A stretch of 64,000 nucleotides of DNA from Streptomyces sp. NBC_00273 (GTDB lineage Bacteria; Actinomycetota; Actinomycetes; Streptomycetales; Streptomycetaceae), in the NCBI RefSeq assembly GCF_036178145.1, contig NZ_CP108067.1:2542001-2606000 (forward strand). The letters are read 5' to 3'. A program made the translations under genes and the position numbers. The notes under the pieces were generated by a model, which had not been told where the DNA came from, did no database searches, and worked only from the letters and a program-made list of their open reading frames with translations. Below are positions 58,947-64,000 of this stretch, piece after piece; the stretch's first letter is position 1, and each line of letters starts with the position of its first letter.

Positions 58947-59128
58947 GCCTGAGAAATCCCTTCCCGTCGGGTCGCGTCGATCGTGCGGTCGGCCGTCCGG
59001 GCTCCGGCGGCGGCCGAGCCGTGTGCGGCCGGCGCCGCCACGCGGCCGTCCTCGATCCGGACGTCGGCGTGCAGTTCGTCGGAGGCCGTGCCGACGGGGC
59101 CGCCGCGGATCAGGGTGCGGATGCTCAT
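58943..59128 (-). pseudogene. orphan N-terminal fragment of a dihydropyrimidinase
   Basis: A 61-residue reading frame that repeats the start of the adjacent hydantoinase: RTLIRGGPVGTASDELHADV against RTLITGGLVITAAEELHADV in the full gene, followed by VRIEDGRVAA/VLIEDGCVVA and DRTIDATR/DRVIDASR. It then stops before the first metal-binding histidines, so it has no active site. It ends in ATGA shared with the hydantoinase start and begins 13 bases after the aminotransferase stop, so it sits neatly in the operon. It looks like the remnant of a tandem duplication, retained perhaps because it couples translation. Confidence 0.7.
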
Positions 59129-59141
59129 GTGATCCCCCTAC

Positions 59142-60434
59142 TCAGATGCTGCGCAAGGCCTGTTCGAGGATCTCGGCGCCCTCTTCCGCCTCGGCGACGG
59201 TGAGGGAGAGCGGCGGCGCGATGCGCAGCACGCTGGTGTTGTACCCGCCGCCCTTGCCGAGCAGCAGGCCGCCTTCGCGGGCCGCCTCCAGGACGGCCGC
59301 GGCCGCGTCCGGGTCGGCCTCGTCGGTGCCCGGCTTCGTGAGTTCGAGGCCGGCCATCAGGCCCCGGCCGCGGATCTCCCGTACGGCGGGCACGGTGGCG
59401 GCGATCGCGCGCAGCCGCTCCAGGAGCATGCCGCCGACGCGGCGGGCGTTGCCCTGGAGGTCGTGCTCCAGCAGGTACGCGAGGTTCGCTACGCCGGCCG
59501 CCATGGTGACCGGGGAGCCGCCGAAGGTGGAGATGGAGTTGGAGTCCAGGCAGTTCATCACCTCGGCGCGGGCCACGACCCCGCCGATGGACATGCCGTT
59601 GCCGATGCCCTTGGCGAAGGTGAGGATGTCCGGCGGGCCGTTCTGGGCGTGTGCCTGCCAGCCCCAGAAGTTGTCGCCGGTGCGGCCCCAGCCGGTCTGC
59701 ACCTCGTCGCTGATCCACAGGATGCCGTGGCGGTTCAGGACCTCGCGGAAGGCTCCGTAGAGGCCGTCGGGCGGGGAGGTGAAGCCGCCGACGCCCTGGA
59801 TGGGTTCGGCGATGAGGGCGGCCACTCCCCCGCGGGCCTGGCCGAGCACGTCCTCCAGGTCCTCGACGGCGGCGGCGGTGAAGGCGGCGTCGTCCAGGTG
59901 GGCGAGGGGGCCGCGGGTGCGGACCGCGCCCTGGACGTAGTACGTCTGCAGCGGCGAGAGGCTGGTCGGGGACCAACCGCGGTTGCCGGTGATCGAGACG
60001 GTGGAGAAGGACCGGCCGTGGTAGCTGTTGCGCATCGCCAGGATCTGGTTGGAGCGGCGGTACGTCGTCGCGAGCAGCAGGGCGGTGTCGTTGGCCTCGG
60101 TGCCGGACGTGGTGAAGAACACCCGGGCGTCGGGGATGCCGGAGAGCGCGGCGACCCGCTCGGCCAGCTCGATCATCGGCCGGTTGAGGTACAGGGTGGA
60201 GGAGTGGATGATCCGCCCGGCCTGCTCGGACACGGCCTTGGTGACCTCGGGCAGGGCGTGGGCGGTCATCGTGGTGAGGATGCCGCCGAAGAAGTCGAGG
60301 TAGCGGTTGCCGTCGGCGTCCCAGACGTGGCGGCCCTCGCCGTGGGTGAGCTCGATGGGGTGCTTGTAGTAGAGCGCGAGCCAGTCGGGCAGGACGGTGC
60401 GGTGGCGGCTGTGGAGCGGGGTCGGGTTGGTCAC
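59142..60434 (-). CDS. class III pyridoxal-phosphate aminotransferase
   Basis: A 430-residue fold-type I enzyme of the omega-amino-acid:pyruvate / alanine-glyoxylate type. The PLP lysine is in LTFAKGIGNGMSIGG, the Asp that binds the pyridine nitrogen is in LWISDEVQTGWGRTG, and the substrate-carboxylate region is TFGGSPVTMAAG. I take the GTG at 60434, which overlaps the stop of the upstream hydrolase (GTGA); the open frame continues upstream but inside that gene. In a pyrimidine pathway it would take the amino group from beta-alanine or 3-aminoisobutyrate. Confidence 0.9.
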   Translation of the reverse strand: MTNPTPLHSRHRTVLPDWLALYYKHPIELTHGEGRHVWDADGNRYLDFFGGILTTMTAHALPEVTKAVSEQAGRIIHSSTLYLNRPMIELAERVAALSGIPDARVFFTTSGTEANDTALLLATTYRRSNQILAMRNSYHGRSFSTVSITGNRGWSPTSLSPLQTYYVQGAVRTRGPLAHLDDAAFTAAAVEDLEDVLGQARGGVAALIAEPIQGVGGFTSPPDGLYGAFREVLNRHGILWISDEVQTGWGRTGDNFWGWQAHAQNGPPDILTFAKGIGNGMSIGGVVARAEVMNCLDSNSISTFGGSPVTMAAGVANLAYLLEHDLQGNARRVGGMLLERLRAIAATVPAVREIRGRGLMAGLELTKPGTDEADPDAAAAVLEAAREGGLLLGKGGGYNTSVLRIAPPLSLTVAEAEEGAEILEQALRSI

Positions 60435-61273
60435 GGTTGTACGAGCCCTCCGTAGGCGTCGGGGCGGCGGTCGCGGTAGAAGGCCCACTGGTCGCGGACC
60501 TCCTTGATCAGGTCGAAGTCGAGGTCGCGGACGACGAGTTCCTCGTCCTTGTCGCTGGCGACCTCCCCGACGAACTGACCGCGCGGGTCGACGAAGTAGC
60601 TGGTGCCGTAGAAGTCGTTGTCGCCGTACTCCTCCTGGCCGACGCGGTTGATGGCGGCGACGAAGTACTCGTTGGCGACGGCGGAGGCGGGCTGCTCCAG
60701 CTGCCACAGGTACGCGGACAGGCCGCGGGAGGTGGCGGAAGGGTTGTAGACCAACTGCGCTCCGGCAAGGCCCAGTTGGCGCCACCCCTCGGGGAAGTGG
60801 CGGTCGTAGCAGATGTAGACGCCGATCCGGCCGACGGCGGTGTCGAAGACGGGCCAGCCGAGGTTGCCCGGACGGAAGTAGTACTTCTCCCAGAAACCCT
60901 TGACCTGGGGGATGTGGTGCTTGCGGTACTTGCCCAGGTAGCTGCCGTCGGCGTCGATGACGGCGGCGGTGTTGTAGTAGAAGCCCTCGCTCTCCAGCTC
61001 GAAGACCGGTACGACGATCACCATGCCGGTCTCGCGGGCGAGGTCCTGCATGCGGCGTACGGTCGGACCGTCGGGGACGGCCTCGGCCCAGCCGTAATGC
61101 TCGGGCTCCTGGACCTGACAGAAGTAGGGGGCGTTGAAGACTTCTTGGAAGCCGATGATCTGCGCGCCCTGGGCGGCTGCCCGGCGGGCGTGCTCCTCGT
61201 GCTTGGCGATCATCGATTCGGTGTCTCCGGTCCAGGTGGCCTGGACCAGCGCGGCGCGGACGACTTGGGCCAT
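60431..61273 (-). CDS. nitrilase-superfamily amidohydrolase (beta-ureidopropionase-like)
   Basis: A 280-residue carbon-nitrogen hydrolase with the full catalytic triad: Glu in GFQEVFNAPYF, Lys in GKYRKHHIPQ and Cys in GVYICYDRHFPE. The FNAPYFC and EKYYFRPGN segments are typical of the beta-ureidopropionase / N-carbamoyl-amidohydrolase branch. The ATG at 61273 has GAGGAG six bases before it; a longer frame upstream is not needed. First gene of the pyrimidine-type operon. It would convert the ring-opened carbamoyl product of the hydantoinase to a beta-amino acid for the aminotransferase. Confidence 0.92.
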   Translation of the reverse strand: MAQVVRAALVQATWTGDTESMIAKHEEHARRAAAQGAQIIGFQEVFNAPYFCQVQEPEHYGWAEAVPDGPTVRRMQDLARETGMVIVVPVFELESEGFYYNTAAVIDADGSYLGKYRKHHIPQVKGFWEKYYFRPGNLGWPVFDTAVGRIGVYICYDRHFPEGWRQLGLAGAQLVYNPSATSRGLSAYLWQLEQPASAVANEYFVAAINRVGQEEYGDNDFYGTSYFVDPRGQFVGEVASDKDEELVVRDLDFDLIKEVRDQWAFYRDRRPDAYGGLVQP

Positions 61274-61301
61274 GAGCTGCTCCTCGCGACGGGAACGCCG
61301 A

Positions 61302-61339
61302 GTTCTACGCACGTAGACGGTATGCGTAGGGAGTAGAAC
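61302..61339 (-). promoter_or_regulatory. nested inverted repeat, candidate operator of the pyrimidine-type operon
   Basis: The outer arms GTTCTAC (61302-61308) and GTAGAAC (61333-61339) enclose the inner arms CTACGCA (61305-61311) and TGCGTAG (61323-61329). It lies 28 bases before the hydrolase ATG, where a repressor would block initiation. The regulator is not in the window. Confidence 0.55.
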
Positions 61340-61440
61340 GTAGGCCTCGTCACAGCGTGGGGCAAGACCGCCGTGCACGGTTGGAGTAGTCGATCACGTT
61401 ACGTCGCCCCGCGGTCGAATCCGGTCACCAGGCGGGCGGG

Positions 61441-62967
61441 TTACGCACCGGCGATGCCCGCCACCCGTAGGGCGTGGACCAGGTCGCGGTGGTGGGGTCC
61501 GGGCAGTGCCCGGGCTGCCCGGAGCAGTCGCGGGGCGAACCACTGGGGGTCGTACCGGGCCAGGCCCGCCGCCTCCTCGGCGGTGCGCACCCGGACGAAG
61601 GCGCCGAGCAACGCGTCGGCCTCGCGGACCCGGCCGGCCCCGCCGAGGGCGAGCGCCGCGTCCGCGACCTCGACGGCCGGGCGGGCCGCGCCCTGGCGCA
61701 GCAGGGCGTCGCAGTCGGCCTCCCGGCCCGCGGCGCCGAGGGCGGCCGCGGCCGCCGCGAGTCGCTCGGGCGGGAGCGAGGCCGCCTCCCACAGCAGGGT
61801 GGCCCAGTCGGCCGCGAGCCCGGCCCGGGTCAGCTCGGCGGCGAGTGGGGGCAGCTGCTCGGCGGGCCGGGCCGCGGCCTCGCACAGCAGGACGTGCGCC
61901 TCGCCGCTGCGGCCCTGGGCGCGCAGGGCGAGCAGGGCGGCGGCGACGGGTCCCGGGACGCCCGCCGCAGGCCCTGCCGGGTGCTCGGCACGCGGTACGG
62001 GGCGGGGCGCGGCCTCGGCGGGGCCGGGGGCTTCGGGTGCGGGGTCGTCCGGAACGGCGAAGCGGGCTCCGCGCGGCGCGGGGAGCGCGGCGCCGGGAGC
62101 AGAACCGGGGGTGCCGTCCCCGCCGGGGTATCCCGGCGGCGGGGTGAAGGCCGGGGCCGCGGGGGCCGCCGAGCCCGCGTACCGGGCGCCCCCGGCGCGC
62201 CGCGCACCGCGCAGCCACCGCCCCTCGGCCCGGCCGACCGGCGGCTCGGCCCGCGGCTCGGCCCGCGCGGAGGGTTCCTCGGCGGCGGCCGTGTCCGGCC
62301 GGGTGTTCGGTACGGCGCTCGAGCCCGCGCTCGCCCCGGTGCTCGGCTCGGTGCTCGCCCCGGCGCTCGACCCGGCGCTCGGTGCGGTGCGCGCCTCGCG
62401 CTGCCGGGGCACCCCGGGCAGCCACGGCGCGACCTCCGGCCGCGCCGGCCACAGCCCGTCGGGGCCCACGTGCAGGGCCCGCAGGCGGGCGGCCAGGTCT
62501 TCGTGGCGGGCCACGGCGCGGGCCACGTCGTCCTGGGCCCAGGCGAGTTCCCGGGTGAGGGCGTCCGTCTCGGCCCGGTCGGCGGCCCGGCCGAGCCGTA
62601 CCGTCAGGCTCCGCAGGGCCGTCTGCGATGCGGCCCGCTGGGCCACCGCCGCGGCGAGCAGGGTCCGCAGCTCCCCCTCGCCGCCCGGCAGCCGGTCCCA
62701 CACGGCGACGGCCGCCGCCCGCAGCTGGGCCGCGTATACGGTCTCCCGCGCCGCGAACTCCGCACCCCGCGCCCCGGCCAGGTCCCGCAGCAGCGATTCC
62801 ACCATGTCCCACGGGGGCATCGCCGCCCCGTCGAGACAGGCCTTCATCCCCTCCGGATCCCGGCGCAGGAACTCCCCGTACCAGCCTGCCCCGGGATCCA
62901 GTCTCTGCGTCAACCCCAGTAAATACCCCGAGAGTTGACTGATCGCCAGCGAAGTCGCGGTCTCCAT
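61441..62967 (-). CDS. Ala/Ser/Pro-rich protein of unknown function
   Basis: About 508 residues from the ATG at 62967; an in-frame GTG six codons earlier lacks an RBS. The N-terminal ~165 residues are helical with a conserved feel (LGLTQRLDPGAGWYGEFLRRDPEGM, then a likely coiled coil with ELAWAQDDVARAVARHEDLAARL). A low-complexity linker of about 150 residues rich in Ala, Ser, Pro and Arg follows. The C-terminal ~180 residues form repeated helical pairs (AAALLALRAQGRSGEAHVLL, AAELTRAGLAADWATLLWEAA, DAALALGGAGRVREADALL) resembling degenerate TPR/HEAT-type repeats. There is no signal peptide or membrane segment. I do not recognise a function; a scaffolding or regulatory role would fit this layout, but is a guess. 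Confidence 0.75.
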   Translation of the reverse strand: METATSLAISQLSGYLLGLTQRLDPGAGWYGEFLRRDPEGMKACLDGAAMPPWDMVESLLRDLAGARGAEFAARETVYAAQLRAAAVAVWDRLPGGEGELRTLLAAAVAQRAASQTALRSLTVRLGRAADRAETDALTRELAWAQDDVARAVARHEDLAARLRALHVGPDGLWPARPEVAPWLPGVPRQREARTAPSAGSSAGASTEPSTGASAGSSAVPNTRPDTAAAEEPSARAEPRAEPPVGRAEGRWLRGARRAGGARYAGSAAPAAPAFTPPPGYPGGDGTPGSAPGAALPAPRGARFAVPDDPAPEAPGPAEAAPRPVPRAEHPAGPAAGVPGPVAAALLALRAQGRSGEAHVLLCEAAARPAEQLPPLAAELTRAGLAADWATLLWEAASLPPERLAAAAAALGAAGREADCDALLRQGAARPAVEVADAALALGGAGRVREADALLGAFVRVRTAEEAAGLARYDPQWFAPRLLRAARALPGPHHRDLVHALRVAGIAGA

Positions 62968-63012
62968 GACGGCATTGGATCCCACCTGTGTTACGGGCGG
63001 GCTACGGGAATC

Positions 63013-63393
63013 TCAAAGCTTGACGGCGATCGCGGTGTGCGGACGCTTGCCCCGGCGCGCCAGGGCGGCCGGCACGTCCACCACCCAGAACTGCCAGGTG
63101 TACTTGCGCGACATCAACTTCCGCACCCGCCGCAGCCCCGCCTCGTCGAGCAGTCGGGCCTCGCCCTCCCGCGGCTGCGCCCCTTCCTCGACGCGCCCGC
63201 GCATGTCGCAGGCGGTCACGGTGACCCGCCCGTTGTTGCGGATCCGCTTGACCTTCCACGAATCGCTGCGCGTCCACACGTACAGCTCGCCCCCGTCGGC
63301 GACCGCCCACACCGGTGTCGCCACGGGCGTGCCGTCCTTGCGGAAGGTGGTGAGGCTGACGTACCGCGCCCTGCCGAGCTCTTCGAGGTCCAT
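63013..63393 (-). CDS. PPOX-type F420/FMN-dependent oxidoreductase
   Basis: A 126-residue split-barrel flavin/F420-binding protein. The start (RARYVSLTTFRKDGTPVATPVWAV), the ELYVWTRSDSWKVKRIRNN segment and VTVTACDMRGR are the usual marks of short PPOX-class F420-dependent enzymes in actinomycetes. It has the normal length for the group. Its neighbours give no clue to a substrate. Confidence 0.85.
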   Translation of the reverse strand: MDLEELGRARYVSLTTFRKDGTPVATPVWAVADGGELYVWTRSDSWKVKRIRNNGRVTVTACDMRGRVEEGAQPREGEARLLDEAGLRRVRKLMSRKYTWQFWVVDVPAALARRGKRPHTAIAVKL

Positions 63394-63421
63394 GTCCGCA
63401 CCCTAGGGGGTGGATCGCCGA

Positions 63422-64000
63422 TCAGGCGGGCGGGGTCTCTCCGTGGCTGACCGTTTCCCAGGCCACGAACAGCTCGTCCGTCCCGGCCGGCCGCGTCTTC
63501 TCGACCAGGGCGCGGGTGTACGGGAGCTTCGCGCCGGTCCGGGTCTCGTAGTGGTGCAGGGCCACCTCCAGGTCGGGCCCCATGGTCCGCTCCACCTTGC
63601 CCCCGCACAGCCACGGCGGGGCCTGGGCCCCGAGCTGGTACTTCGCGTGGAACTCCAGCGCGGTGCGCAGCCGGGCGGACTGCTCGCCGTACAGGTCGAC
63701 GCCCTGGTGCCAGGCGGTCTCGGCGATGTGCGCGGACGCGGCGAGCGCGTAGCCGACGTGCATCAGGTTGCGGCAGGTCTCCTGGGCGATGCCGTCGACG
63801 TAGGTGCCCTGGTCGAACCAGTACGCCTTGACCTGGGCGGCCGTCTGGATGGCGGCGGACCGCGGGGCCATCGGGCGCGGGCCGTCCATCCGGAGGTAGA
63901 AGTACGCCGGCACGCGCGCCCGGAACCGCTCCAGGGACTCCCGGAAGACCGCTCGGTCCTCCAGGAAGACGGCGATGGAGACGGCGGCGTCGGTCATGGC
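63422..64000 (-). CDS. alginate-lyase-like protein, C-terminal part (cut by window edge)
   Basis: The frame runs through the window end, so the N-terminal half is missing; an ATG at 63997 is probably internal. The visible ~192 residues (GIAQETCRNLMHVGYALAASAHIAETAWHQGVDLY and LRTALEFHAKYQLG) match the C-terminal all-helical part of the alginate lyase (alpha6-barrel) family, where QETCRD and the following His help bind the uronate chain. It may be a secreted polysaccharide lyase; the signal peptide would be outside the window. Confidence 0.75.
   Translation of the reverse strand, partial: AMTDAAVSIAVFLEDRAVFRESLERFRARVPAYFYLRMDGPRPMAPRSAAIQTAAQVKAYWFDQGTYVDGIAQETCRNLMHVGYALAASAHIAETAWHQGVDLYGEQSARLRTALEFHAKYQLGAQAPPWLCGGKVERTMGPDLEVALHHYETRTGAKLPYTRALVEKTRPAGTDELFVAWETVSHGETPPA

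Noticed and set aside
60435..60785. Longer aminotransferase beginning at 60785
   Set aside because: The extra part is the shadow frame of the upstream hydrolase; the GTG at 60434 overlapping that gene's stop fits the operon.
57558..61273. Pyrimidine-type operon considered as part of the NRPS cluster (precursor supply)
   Set aside because: It lacks the SARP-type promoter, has its own candidate operator, and this gene set occurs as a catabolic operon in actinomycetes without NRPS neighbours.

Overview
The window is very GC-rich and reads as a Streptomyces or close actinomycete chromosome. The signs are a bldA-type TTA codon in a SARP regulator, actinomycete operon style with ATGA and GTGA overlaps, and a right flank of genes typical of streptomycete chromosomes. 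Most of it (about 0.5-56.4 kb) is one nonribosomal peptide synthetase (NRPS) gene cluster. I recognise no known product.

Left arm (1-12.8 kb): the end of an alpha/beta hydrolase, a stand-alone acyl carrier protein and a zinc-dependent dehydrogenase. Then come a SARP regulator carrying an NB-ARC ATPase domain, a SyrP-like Fe(II)/2-oxoglutarate oxygenase, a NarL-type two-component pair, a beta-strand-repeat membrane-anchored protein, an ABC exporter (ATPase plus FtsX-type permease) and, on the other strand, an MFS exporter.

Core (12.8-56.4 kb): on the minus strand, mbtH, then NRPS-1 (1,633 aa), then NRPS-2 (9,346 aa in one reading frame). On the plus strand, a degenerate ABC ATPase, then NRPS-3 (2,505 aa), an AsnO/VioC-like oxygenase and an Sfp-type phosphopantetheinyl transferase. 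The inferred line is A*-PCP-C-A-PCP / (C-A-PCP)x8-C-A* / A-PCP-C-A-PCP-E*-serine hydrolase, where * marks domains that have lost their catalytic motifs. Eleven A domains look intact. Their pocket residues suggest Asn for NRPS-1 and Gly for the first A of NRPS-3. One Asn/Asp-like pocket occurs four times. Two hydroxylases of families that act on Asn, Asp or Arg fit an Asn-rich, beta-hydroxylated peptide.

Regulation: four promoters share a SARP-type architecture. Each has two TATAGnG-like heptamers 11 bp apart, in the direction of transcription, followed after exactly 8 bp by a CAGGAT-like -10. They precede the SyrP-like oxygenase, the MFS exporter, mbtH-NRPS-1-NRPS-2, and NRPS-3-oxygenase-PPTase. 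With the TTA codon in the SARP gene this suggests a chain bldA -> SARP -> four transcription units.

Right flank (56.5-64 kb, all minus strand): an LLM-class flavin/F420 oxidoreductase, then an operon for reductive pyrimidine/hydantoin-type catabolism (beta-ureidopropionase-like hydrolase, class III aminotransferase, an orphan dihydropyrimidinase N-terminal fragment, dihydropyrimidinase). Beyond it are an Ala/Ser-rich protein of unknown function, a PPOX-type flavin protein and the end of an alginate-lyase-like protein. These look like chromosomal background outside the cluster. No tRNA, rRNA, CRISPR array or transposase was seen, and no gap between genes exceeds 300 bases.
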